This document shows, piece by piece, positions 27,576-34,836 of a stretch of 64,000 nucleotides of DNA. Origin of the DNA: JAVBMU01 sp031551755 (GTDB taxonomy: Bacteria; Actinomycetota; Actinomycetes; Actinomycetales; Cellulomonadaceae); the NCBI GenBank assembly GCA_031551755.1, contig JAVBNE010000005.1:1-64000 (forward strand), written 5' to 3'. A program made the position numbers and the translations under genes. Under the pieces are notes generated by a model. It saw only the letters and a program-made list of their open reading frames with translations. It made no database searches and had not been told where the DNA came from. Positions within the stretch are counted from its first letter, which is position 1. Each line of letters begins with the position of its first letter.

Positions 27576-28487
27576 CTACTCCGCGGTCTGGACCGCGAGG
27601 TCGGTGAGCATGCCGATCGCATCCGAGATGATCGCGGGCTGGTCGGTGCGCACGCCGTGGAGCAGCCAGCGAGCCAGTGCCAACTCCGCGACCAGGAGTG
27701 CGCGTTCGATCAGCCGCGGGTCACGCAGCTCGGTCCGGCGTAGCTGGTATGCCTCGGTGATCGCATCCACCGCGTCGGGAGCCGCCGAGACCAGCAGCCA
27801 CGACAGGTCGTCTGCGGGGTCGGCCACCTTCGCCTGACTCCATTCGGTGATCGCCACGACGCGGTCGCCCGCCACCAGCATCTGCGCGGCACCCAGGTCG
27901 CCGTGCAGGACGACTGGGTGGAACCGCCACAGGGAGACGTCCTCCAGGGCGTGTTCCCACCGCCGCAGCAGCGCCGTCGGCACATGGCCGGTGCGGGCTG
28001 CCTCGTCGACCTCGGCCATGCGGCGCACCCGGTAGTCCTCGGCGGAGTACACCGGCAGGCCGACGTCCTCGATCGTGGCCGCTGGGAGCTCGTGGATGTC
28101 GGCGAGGACCCGGCCGACGTCGGCGGCGAGACCCGGCCCGGGGCGGAGCCGGCCGATGTCGAGCGGACTGCCCGGAAGCGGAGCGTGGACGACGGCTCGG
28201 CCGCCCTCCGGTAGTAGGGCGGAGCCAACGACGCGCGGAACCTTGAAGGACAACGTGCCTGCGTCAGCCAGATCGGCCAGCGTCGCCAACAGCTGGAGCT
28301 CGGCTTCCATGGCTGCGCCGGCCACATCGGTCTTCGGCGCGCGGACCGTCCACTCGACGTTCGACTCGTCGGTGATCGACGCGGCGTCGTAGTCGTCGGT
28401 GGACTCCAGCTCGCGTGCGGCACGCACGTTCAGGCCGGGGACGGCGGCCGTGGCGATGGCTGCGAGGGTCAAGGGGGAGCGGGGCAC
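27576..28487 (-). CDS. aminoglycoside-phosphotransferase-fold kinase (Mph/APH-like)
   Basis: A 303-residue APH-family protein. The catalytic loop reads VVLHGDLGAAQMLVAGDRV, where the usual HGDxxxxN has Gln for the metal-binding Asn. The following DFG-like motif is ITEWSQAKVADPADDLSWLL, with Glu in place of the Asp. Family members include macrolide 2'-phosphotransferases, but the altered residues make activity doubtful, and resistance should not be assumed. GTG 28487 is chosen because TACCGT ends six bases upstream. Divergent from nudC with 94 bases between. Confidence 0.75.
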   Translation of the reverse strand: MPRSPLTLAAIATAAVPGLNVRAARELESTDDYDAASITDESNVEWTVRAPKTDVAGAAMEAELQLLATLADLADAGTLSFKVPRVVGSALLPEGGRAVVHAPLPGSPLDIGRLRPGPGLAADVGRVLADIHELPAATIEDVGLPVYSAEDYRVRRMAEVDEAARTGHVPTALLRRWEHALEDVSLWRFHPVVLHGDLGAAQMLVAGDRVVAITEWSQAKVADPADDLSWLLVSAAPDAVDAITEAYQLRRTELRDPRLIERALLVAELALARWLLHGVRTDQPAIISDAIGMLTDLAVQTAE

Positions 28488-28493
28488 GCGCAC

Positions 28494-28499
28494 ACGGTA
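28494..28499 (-). promoter_or_regulatory. -10 element, leaderless phosphotransferase gene
   Basis: Minus-strand TACCGT is followed by six bases and GTG 28487. It sits back to back with the nudC -10 at 28570. Confidence 0.5.
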
Positions 28500-28569
28500 A
28501 CCACGTGGCGAACACCGATCAGCGTGCCCACGCCGGGTGGGGAGCGAACGCAGCACCCGGCCGGTGCCT

Positions 28570-28575
28570 TAACGT
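28570..28575 (+). promoter_or_regulatory. -10 element, leaderless nudC
   Basis: TAACGT ends exactly six bases before ATG 28582, with no ribosome-binding site. Confidence 0.55.
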
Positions 28576-28581
28576 CGGGGC

Positions 28582-29625
28582 ATGACCGCATCGCCACAAC
28601 CGCCCAGCCCGCTCCTGTCGATGCCGTTCAGCGGCCCGATGGTGGACCGCGCCGCCGACCGCCGGGCGCAGACCGGGCTGATCGACGAGCTGCGGGCGCT
28701 GCCGAGCACCCGGGTGCTGGTCGTGCAGCGGGGTCATCTGGCGGTGGAACCGGACCGCACGCTGGTCCTGCTCTCATCCGCGGATCTGCGGGGTGTCCCC
28801 GGACCCCAGGAACTCCAGACCCCCGACGCGCCGCTGTGGCTGTTCCTCGGTGCCGACGATGGCAAGGTCACCGGGCGGACGGGGGCCTTCCTCGCGCTCG
28901 TGCTGCCGGACGGCTCGGATGACGAGAACGTCGACATCGAGGGGGTCGCCATCACCAGTCCACTGGCGCAGGTCGCCCACGAGCGACGGTGGATCGGGCT
29001 GCGCGAGGTGATCCGGAGGGCTCCGCCTTGGCAGTCCGGGCTGGCCACCATCGCGGTGGCGTTGGCGGCGTGGCATCTGTCGCGGGCCTGTCCGAGGTGC
29101 GGTGGCCCGACCGTTGTGGAGAACGCAGGCTGGACGCGTCGGTGTGAACGTCAGGGGACGGAACTGTTCCCACGTACCGACCCGGCCGTCATCATGGCCG
29201 TCGTCGATCGGTCCGGCCCCGACGAGCGTCTGCTGCTCGGTCACGCCACGCATTGGCCGGCGAAGCGGTTCTCCACGCTCGCAGGCTATGTGGAGCCGGG
29301 CGAGTCTGCCGAGAACGCTGTTCGCCGGGAAGTGGCCGAGGAATCCGGTGTGGTCGTCGGGGCGGTGGCGTATCGCGGCAGCCAGCCGTGGCCGTTCCCT
29401 GGGTCGCTGATGCTGGGGTTCACTGCCGAGGCAGTCGCGACGGAGGTGAACGTGGACGGCGTCGAGGTGACCGAAGCCAGGTGGTTCACCCGCGCTGAGC
29501 TGATCGCGGAGGTGGAGGCCGGGGGCGTGGTGTTGCCTGATCGGGTATCGATCGCTCGCGGGTTGATTGAGGAGTGGCTGGGTGTGGCACTGCCGGACGG
29601 CGATTGGACCGGCCGCACGAGCTGA
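28582..29625 (+). CDS. nudC: NAD(+)/NADH diphosphatase, NudC type
   Basis: Nudix hydrolase that splits NAD(H) and can remove NAD caps from RNA in characterised relatives. Of 347 residues, the N-terminal half is a regulatory domain, then comes a zinc-ribbon-like segment with only three cysteines (CPRC and RRC). The Nudix box is GYVEPGESAENAVRREVAEE, and the diagnostic SQPWPFP motif follows. The position between the phosphotransferase and mycoredoxin matches M. tuberculosis. Confidence 0.93.
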   Translation: MTASPQPPSPLLSMPFSGPMVDRAADRRAQTGLIDELRALPSTRVLVVQRGHLAVEPDRTLVLLSSADLRGVPGPQELQTPDAPLWLFLGADDGKVTGRTGAFLALVLPDGSDDENVDIEGVAITSPLAQVAHERRWIGLREVIRRAPPWQSGLATIAVALAAWHLSRACPRCGGPTVVENAGWTRRCERQGTELFPRTDPAVIMAVVDRSGPDERLLLGHATHWPAKRFSTLAGYVEPGESAENAVRREVAEESGVVVGAVAYRGSQPWPFPGSLMLGFTAEAVATEVNVDGVEVTEARWFTRAELIAEVEAGGVVLPDRVSIARGLIEEWLGVALPDGDWTGRTS

Positions 29626-29715
29626 CCGGCTGGTCTGGCTCGCGTGGGCCGACAGGGTTGCTCGGGCAAACCAGCCGTGATGCCAGCGGGCAACCGCCCC
29701 GCCCGCGGCCGCGTC

Positions 29716-29991
29716 TCAGCGCGCCAGCGCTTCTTTGACCTGGCTGAGTGACGGGTTGGTCATGATGATCTCGTCGCCTCCGCCGATGGGTGCGATCCGC
29801 ACCGTGGGCACGGTCTGGTTGCCGTTGTTGAGTTCCTCGACCCGCTGCGCGCTGGCGGGATCCTCCTCGATGTTCACCTCCGTGTAGCCGATACCGACAG
29901 AGTCGAACTGGGTCTTAAGCCGACGGCAGTAGCCGCACCACGGTGTCGAATACATCAGGACGGTTCCGGGCTCGGGGGCAGCGGTGGTCAT
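29716..29991 (-). CDS. mrx1: mycoredoxin (glutaredoxin-like, CGYC)
   Basis: A 91-residue thioredoxin-fold protein with active site PWCGYC (Cys19, Cys22), the CGYC of mycoredoxin-1, which reduces mycothiol-mixed disulfides. The cis-proline motif is QTVPTVRI. ATG 29991 gives the compact family length, whereas a frame extending to 30117 adds unrelated residues and crosses the uvrD2 start. It is divergent from uvrD2, with about 97 bases between the starts. Confidence 0.92.
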   Translation of the reverse strand: MTTAAPEPGTVLMYSTPWCGYCRRLKTQFDSVGIGYTEVNIEEDPASAQRVEELNNGNQTVPTVRIAPIGGGDEIIMTNPSLSQVKEALAR

Positions 29992-30088
29992 ACCTGGCGC
30001 CAACAGCGCTGGTCGGCGCATTGTTCCCGGTGTCGGCCGCAGCCTGTGGATGAGGCGGGAGCGATGTCGGCGGGTGCTGGGAGAATCG

Positions 30089-32203
30089 ATGACGATGCCA
30101 GCCTCCCAGCCTCCCAATGCGGATCAGTCGCCCACCGCCCGGCCGTCCGCGCCGCCGTCGTCGCCCGCGGCCGCGCCGCGCTCCGCCGGTCCGCCTCGAT
30201 CAGCGGACGCCATCTTGGATGCCCTCGACCCGGACCAGCGGGAGGTCGCCCTCGCGCTCAACGGACCTGTCTGTGTGCTGGCCGGCGCGGGGACGGGCAA
30301 GACTCGCGCGATCACTCACCGCATCGCCTATGGGGTGCGCAGTGGTGTTTACAACCCCACCAGCGTTCTGGCGGTGACGTTCACGGCGCGCGCGGCGGGC
30401 GAGATGCGGACCCGGCTGCGTGAGTTGGGCGCGACCGGGGTACAGGCCCGTACCTTCCACGCGGCGGCACTCCGGCAGCTCGGCTACTTCTGGCCGAAGG
30501 TGGTGGGTGGGGCGCCGCCGTCGATCCTCGAGTTCAAGGCGCCCGTCATCGGGGAGGCCGCGCGGCGGCTCGGTCTCGGCGTGGACCGGGTGGCCGTCCG
30601 CGACCTGTCCTCGGAGGTGGAGTGGGCGAAGGTTTCGCTGGTCACCGCCGAGGACTATGTGAAGGCCTGTGCAGCGATCGACCGGCCGGCGCCGGCCGGT
30701 TACGACCACCAGGCGGTGGCGCGACTCATCACCGCGTACGAGGACGTGAAGACCGAACGATCGGTGATCGACTTCGAGGACGTCCTTCTCATGCTGGCGG
30801 ACATGCTGGCCTCCCAAGGTTCGGTCGCCGACGAGGTCCGGCGGCAGTACCGCCATTTCGTGGTCGATGAGTACCAGGACGTCTCTCCGCTCCAGCAGTT
30901 CCTGCTCGATCAGTGGCTGGGCGGCAGGCAGGAGCTCTGCGTCGTGGGAGACCCGTCCCAGACCATCTACTCGTTCACGGGGGCGACACCGCACCACCTG
31001 CTGACCTTCGCCCGCCGGTACCCGGGCTCGCAGACCATCCGCCTCGTCCGTGACTATCGCTCCACGCCGCAAGTAGTGTCGCTGGCAAACCAAGTGATTT
31101 CCCGGGCGGGCCGGGAGGGTCCTCGTCCGCTTGAGTTGATCGCCCAGCGGCCGGCCGGCCCCCCGGTGCGGTTCACTGCCTACGACGATGACGAGGCCGA
31201 GGCGCAGGGCATCGCTGCTCGCGTGGGCCGCCTGTTAGCAGCGGGAACCAGAGCGAGTGAGATCGCGATCCTGTACCGGACGAACGCCCAGTCGGAGGCC
31301 TTCGAGGCAGCCTTGGCCGAGGCGTCGATCGGCTACCTGGTGCGCGGTGGCGAGCGATTCTTTCAGCGCAAGGAAGTCCGTGATGCCGTGGTGCTGCTCC
31401 GGGGGGCCGCCCGGTCGGCTGATCCTGCGGACTCGCTGGGGCAGACCGTCCGCGACATCCTGCTCAACGCGGGGTGGGCACCCGATCCACCGGCCGCCAG
31501 GGGTGCGGCACGAGAACGCTGGGAGTCGATGCAGGCATTGGTGGGCCTGGCAGACGATCTCGTGGCGGCGGCCCCTGCGGATTCCCCCGCGACGGTGGTG
31601 CAGTTCGTCGCCGAGTTGGAGGAACGCGCGTCTGCCCAGCATGCGCCGACGGTGGAGGGCGTCACGCTGGCATCCCTGCATGCCGCGAAGGGGCTCGAAT
31701 GGGACGCGGTTTTCTTGGCCGGTGTCAGTGAGGGATTGATGCCGATTTCCCTGGCGGAGACTGATGAGGCGGTGGCCGAGGAACGTCGCCTGCTCTACGT
31801 CGGCGTCACCCGGGCACGGGAGCACCTGGACCTGTCCTTCGCTCGGTCGCGCAACCCGGGCGGCCGGGCGACCCGCCGCCGCACCCGGTTTCTGGAGGGG
31901 ATCTGGCCTGACGAGCCGAAACGTAACCGCCCGTCGCGGTCCGGCCAGAGCCGGGTCGCACTGACGGGAGAGTATGACCAGGAACTCTTCGACCAGCTCC
32001 GCGAATGGCGCCGGCAGCTCGCCCAGGAGACCGACAAACCTGCCTTCACAGTGCTGGTCGATACGACCCTCGCCGCGATCGCTGAGTCGCGTCCGACCAC
32101 GATCGCGGAGCTGGCGCGCATCAACGGGATCGGTCCGGCCAAGATCGATCGTTACGGGGCGACGATCCTTGAGATCGTGGGGAGAACTCGATCCGATAAT
32201 TAG
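30089..32203 (+). CDS. uvrD2: UvrD2-like SF1 DNA helicase with HRDC domain
   Basis: A 704-residue 3'-5' helicase. Motifs include Walker A AGAGTGKT (65-72), VVDEYQDVSPLQ, VGDPSQTIYSFTGA, LASLHAAKGLEWDAVF and VTRAREHLDL. A C-terminal HRDC domain occupies about the last 75 residues (DQELFDQLREWRRQL onward). Mycobacterial UvrD2 has a tetracysteine segment between motor and HRDC, but here the linker (EPKRNRPSRSGQSRV) contains no cysteine. The N-terminal 50 residues are a Pro/Ala/Ser-rich tail. GGGAGA lies six bases before ATG 30089. Confidence 0.92.
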   Translation: MTMPASQPPNADQSPTARPSAPPSSPAAAPRSAGPPRSADAILDALDPDQREVALALNGPVCVLAGAGTGKTRAITHRIAYGVRSGVYNPTSVLAVTFTARAAGEMRTRLRELGATGVQARTFHAAALRQLGYFWPKVVGGAPPSILEFKAPVIGEAARRLGLGVDRVAVRDLSSEVEWAKVSLVTAEDYVKACAAIDRPAPAGYDHQAVARLITAYEDVKTERSVIDFEDVLLMLADMLASQGSVADEVRRQYRHFVVDEYQDVSPLQQFLLDQWLGGRQELCVVGDPSQTIYSFTGATPHHLLTFARRYPGSQTIRLVRDYRSTPQVVSLANQVISRAGREGPRPLELIAQRPAGPPVRFTAYDDDEAEAQGIAARVGRLLAAGTRASEIAILYRTNAQSEAFEAALAEASIGYLVRGGERFFQRKEVRDAVVLLRGAARSADPADSLGQTVRDILLNAGWAPDPPAARGAARERWESMQALVGLADDLVAAAPADSPATVVQFVAELEERASAQHAPTVEGVTLASLHAAKGLEWDAVFLAGVSEGLMPISLAETDEAVAEERRLLYVGVTRAREHLDLSFARSRNPGGRATRRRTRFLEGIWPDEPKRNRPSRSGQSRVALTGEYDQELFDQLREWRRQLAQETDKPAFTVLVDTTLAAIAESRPTTIAELARINGIGPAKIDRYGATILEIVGRTRSDN

Positions 32204-32233
32204 CTTGTGCCGCCGAGCGCGGCCGTCTAAGCT
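32195..32233 (+). promoter_or_regulatory. whiB7 promoter with AT-rich activator site
   Basis: TTGTGC at 32205-32210 and TAAGCT at 32228-32233 are separated by 17 bases. Directly upstream of the -35 is GATAATTAG (32195-32203), the only AT-rich patch nearby. WhiB7 is known to bind such an AT-rich site next to the -35 through its AT-hook and to activate its own gene. The patch is at the very end of uvrD2. Confidence 0.7.
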
Positions 32234-32302
32234 CTCGCAAGTCCGCAGTTGAAGCGGCTGTGCTCGCACAGCCTCGATCGGAGAAAAGGAGGGAAGCATC
32301 GA

Positions 32303-32464
32303 ATGAAGAAGAACGATTATCTGACTGTTGGTCAGCAGGGCAGCGCCTATGGCACGTCGACCCATCGACCTGATGGATCGGGCGAGCGTTCCGGCTCGCG
32401 CGAACGTAAACCATTCGCATTCCCGCTTCCCGACTCCGCCCCGAGGGTGATCCCGGTCCGATAG
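32303..32464 (+). CDS. whiB7 leader ORF (uORF), 53 residues
   Basis: A short basic and polar peptide beginning MKKNDYLTVGQQGSAYGTST and ending VIPVR. It has the best Shine-Dalgarno in the region, AAGGAGGG at 32286-32293, nine bases before the ATG. It sits between the whiB7 promoter and a terminator hairpin. In mycobacteria and Streptomyces, translation of such an uORF controls antitermination into whiB7. Stalled ribosomes signal antibiotics or amino-acid starvation. The peptide itself probably has no other role. Confidence 0.8.
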   Translation: MKKNDYLTVGQQGSAYGTSTHRPDGSGERSGSRERKPFAFPLPDSAPRVIPVR

Positions 32465-32476
32465 ACCGGTTCTTCC

Positions 32477-32517
32477 AGGCCGCGGAGTCCCTGTCAGGAC
32501 CCCCGGCCTTTGTGTTT
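32477..32517 (+). terminator. intrinsic terminator / attenuator between uORF and whiB7
   Basis: The arm AGGCCGCGGAGTCC (32477-32490) pairs with GGACCCCCGGCCT (32497-32509) across a six-base loop and is followed by TTTGTGTTT. It starts 13 bases after the uORF stop, the position expected for a whiB7 attenuator. Confidence 0.8.
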
Positions 32518-32613
32518 CGCACATGAGGTAACCGTGCGGATATCGCAGGAGCGATCCGCACCCGTGGGTCTGTGACGAAGACGTTCACATCATCAGAACC
32601 ACTGGAGGAAGTC

Positions 32614-33021
32614 GTGCGGCACATCACGCTGCTCGAGCACACGGCCCCGGGCTCGACCCGCCCGCAGGCCATACACCCGACCCACCCGCTCACCGACGCG
32701 GGGCGTATCGAATTCGACCGGCTCATGGCCGGTCTCCTGCCGTGTCGCACCAGCGACCCAGAGCTCTGGTTCGCTGAGCAGTCCGCGCAGGTGGAGGCCG
32801 CGAAGGCCCTCTGCCACACGTGTCCACTGATCGACCGGTGCCTGGCAGGAGCCCTCGAGCGTGCCGAGCCCTGGGGCGTCTGGGGCGGGCAGGTCTTCGT
32901 GAACGGAGCCGTCGTCGCCCGCAAGCGCGGTCGGGGCCGGCCGAGCAAGGCGGAGGTACTCATGCGGCAAGCCGCTGAGGGAGTCGCCCGTCAGGTCGCC
33001 GACAGTCCTGTGGCGGCATGA
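32614..33021 (+). CDS. whiB7: WhiB7-type transcriptional regulator
   Basis: A 135-residue Fe-S protein that activates intrinsic antibiotic-resistance genes in actinobacteria. It has the four cluster cysteines (C44, C67, C70, C76), the EPWGVWGG turn (85-92) and the C-terminal AT-hook RGRGRPSK that separates WhiB7 from other WhiB proteins. GTG 32614 is chosen because GGAGG at 32604-32608 lies five bases upstream. A GTG at 32572 has no such site. The last 31 bases overlap the 3' end of the ThiF-like gene on the other strand. Confidence 0.93.
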   Translation: MRHITLLEHTAPGSTRPQAIHPTHPLTDAGRIEFDRLMAGLLPCRTSDPELWFAEQSAQVEAAKALCHTCPLIDRCLAGALERAEPWGVWGGQVFVNGAVVARKRGRGRPSKAEVLMRQAAEGVARQVADSPVAA

Positions 33022-34070
33022 GTCGAATAGTCGGGTCCCGTCATCGGACCACCATCCGGCGGGGTATCGGCCAAGTCACCGCAGCCACACGAGCGGTGCC
33101 GGGCCACCGGACGCAGCCGCGGCACACCATTGGGAGCAACGATCTCAAGGTGTGCCGCTGCTGTATGTGCAGGCAGTCCGTCCACTGCCGCGAGCACTTG
33201 ACCGGCCGCCACCGCCGCGCCCGAAGCCGCCAGTACGGTCTCCTCCACCGCCGTGGGGTGGCGCCCCCGCAGCTGGGACAACAGCGCGGGCCAACTCGGA
33301 TCGCGGTCGACCTCGTGCAGATCGACACAGCGCACGCAAGGCGTGCGGCCCGGGTGGACCAGTGGCCCGATGACGACGTCGGCCTCCCGGATCACCACCG
33401 GGAGATGAGTGATCCCCTCACCCATCAGCCCTGTGTAGCGGCGAATATCGGCCGCTCCGTGTTCGATCACCACCACCACGTCGGGCGCCGTCGCACTTGC
33501 CACCCGGACAGCCGGGGCCACATCCGTGATGATCCGCCGGGCTGCCTGCTCTCTCGGTAGACCGACCTCCGTGAGGCGATAAGCACCGGCGGCGACGTCG
33601 GTGGCCAGCACGGGCGACCGGTCGTCGAGCCCGATGGCACCGATACCGGCGGTGGCCAGGATGCCCGCAAGGGCGGCCCCAAGCCTGCCCAACCCGTTGA
33701 CCCCGACCGTGGCGGTGGCGCGATGGGCGAGGGTCAGGCGACCCGCACCGTCCGGCCGGAGGGCTGATAACACACCGAGGTCCGCCGTTCCACCGGCCGG
33801 CGCCCGGACGGCCGCCGACCGACGGCCCCCAGCGCGGACCAGCACGCCGGCCTGGATCAACGTGGTCCGGAGGGTGTCGTCGCACCCGGTCGGTGGCACT
33901 GAGCCGGGTATCAGCGATCGGAGCCATTCCTCCTGCTCCTCGGTCAGGCCCGTCAACCGCACCGACCACCGCGGGTCGGTGCCGCATTGCACCTCACCGA
34001 GCCCGCGCCGCAGAATGACGGTGCCCCGACGGACCTCCCATGAACGGTTGTGCGCTGCCGCTTTTGCCAC
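32991..34070 (-). CDS. ThiF/E1-like family protein
   Basis: A 359-residue protein with a Rossmann-like segment (VNGLGRLGAALAGILATAG) and the acidic GLDD that follows, as in ThiF/E1 enzymes and RiPP cyclodehydratase partner proteins. A CxxC (RTPCVRCVDLH) and a C-terminal CxC (SCGCG) could bind zinc. A conventional adenylation arginine finger is not evident, so activity is uncertain. No peptide precursor gene is near, and the same gene is found beside whiB7/uvrD2 in other actinobacteria, so a RiPP role is unlikely. AAGGAGGT lies five bases before GTG 34070. Confidence 0.75.
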   Translation of the reverse strand: MAKAAAHNRSWEVRRGTVILRRGLGEVQCGTDPRWSVRLTGLTEEQEEWLRSLIPGSVPPTGCDDTLRTTLIQAGVLVRAGGRRSAAVRAPAGGTADLGVLSALRPDGAGRLTLAHRATATVGVNGLGRLGAALAGILATAGIGAIGLDDRSPVLATDVAAGAYRLTEVGLPREQAARRIITDVAPAVRVASATAPDVVVVIEHGAADIRRYTGLMGEGITHLPVVIREADVVIGPLVHPGRTPCVRCVDLHEVDRDPSWPALLSQLRGRHPTAVEETVLAASGAAVAAGQVLAAVDGLPAHTAAAHLEIVAPNGVPRLRPVARHRSCGCGDLADTPPDGGPMTGPDYSTHAATGLSAT

Positions 34071-34170
34071 GGTCACCTCCTTGGTGAAGAGCTTCGCATT
34101 CCCGGCATGGCTGTGGATGAGTCTGTCCACAAGGGCGCGCCGGTGCCGAGCGGGTACACGTTCGAGCCGC

Positions 34171-34176
34171 TACGGT
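34171..34176 (+). promoter_or_regulatory. -10 element, leaderless M48-like peptidase gene
   Basis: TACGGT ends exactly six bases before GTG 34183, with no ribosome-binding site. This decides the start. Confidence 0.5.
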
Positions 34177-34182
34177 GCCTAC

Positions 34183-34773
34183 GTGGAGAACGTGTCCGGG
34201 CCGGCCGACGATGCCTCGGCCGTCGAGGTGCGGCGAAGCCGCCGTCGGACACGGACGGTCTCTGCCTTCCGGGACGGCAAACGCACGGTCGTGTCCATCC
34301 CGGCCAGGTTCACCAGCGCCCAGGAACGCGAATGGGTGACCAAGATGCTCGGTCGGCTGGCCGCCTCCGAGCGCCGTCGCCGCCCGTCCGACGAGCAGCT
34401 GGCTCACCGGGCCGCAGAACTGTCGGCGAAGTATCTGGGCGGGGTCGCCAAGCCGACCAGTGTGCGGTGGGCGAGTAACCAGGGTCGTCGATGGGGGTCA
34501 TGCACCCTGGCCGAAGGCAGTATCCGCATCTCCACCCGGGTGCGTGGCATGCCGGAATGGGTGCTCGACTACGTGCTCCTGCACGAGTTGGCCCACCTGC
34601 TCTACGGCGGCCACGGCCCCGAGTTCTGGGCGCTGCTCGAGGCGTACCCCCGCACCGAACGCGCCCGTGGGTTCTTGGAGGGGGTCGGTTTCGGCCGTGA
34701 GAACCCCTCCGATGACGCGCCCGAGCGGGCCGACGCTGAGCCCTCCGGTGAAGACCGGGGTGGCCTCGGGTAG
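34183..34773 (+). CDS. YgjP-like M48-family metallopeptidase
   Basis: A 196-residue protein of the DUF45/YgjP type. The zinc motif is LLHELAHLLYGGHGPEFW (HExxH plus a downstream His), preceded by SNQGRRWGSCT, the second hallmark of the family. The N-terminus is basic (RRSRRRTRT) and the C-terminal 30 residues are acidic. Cytosolic. The substrate is unknown. Upstream in-frame codons back to 33601 lie opposite the ThiF-like gene and are not used. Confidence 0.85.
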   Translation: MENVSGPADDASAVEVRRSRRRTRTVSAFRDGKRTVVSIPARFTSAQEREWVTKMLGRLAASERRRRPSDEQLAHRAAELSAKYLGGVAKPTSVRWASNQGRRWGSCTLAEGSIRISTRVRGMPEWVLDYVLLHELAHLLYGGHGPEFWALLEAYPRTERARGFLEGVGFGRENPSDDAPERADAEPSGEDRGGLG

Positions 34774-34836
34774 TGGGCCTCATCGACCGGACTCCGGCCC
34801 AGGTACGGGTCCTGTGACCGGTTAGAGCCGCCGGGC

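Noticed and set aside
27576..28487. Calling the phosphotransferase a macrolide or aminoglycoside resistance gene
   Set aside because: Catalytic Asn and the DFG-type Asp are replaced (Gln and Glu), and the gene is part of a conserved housekeeping block.
32572..32613. GTG 32572 as whiB7 start
   Set aside because: No ribosome-binding site, while GTG 32614 has GGAGG five bases upstream.
33601..34182. Long N-terminal extension of the M48-like peptidase
   Set aside because: It runs opposite the ThiF-like gene and lacks similarity to the family. The -10 box fixes GTG 34183.
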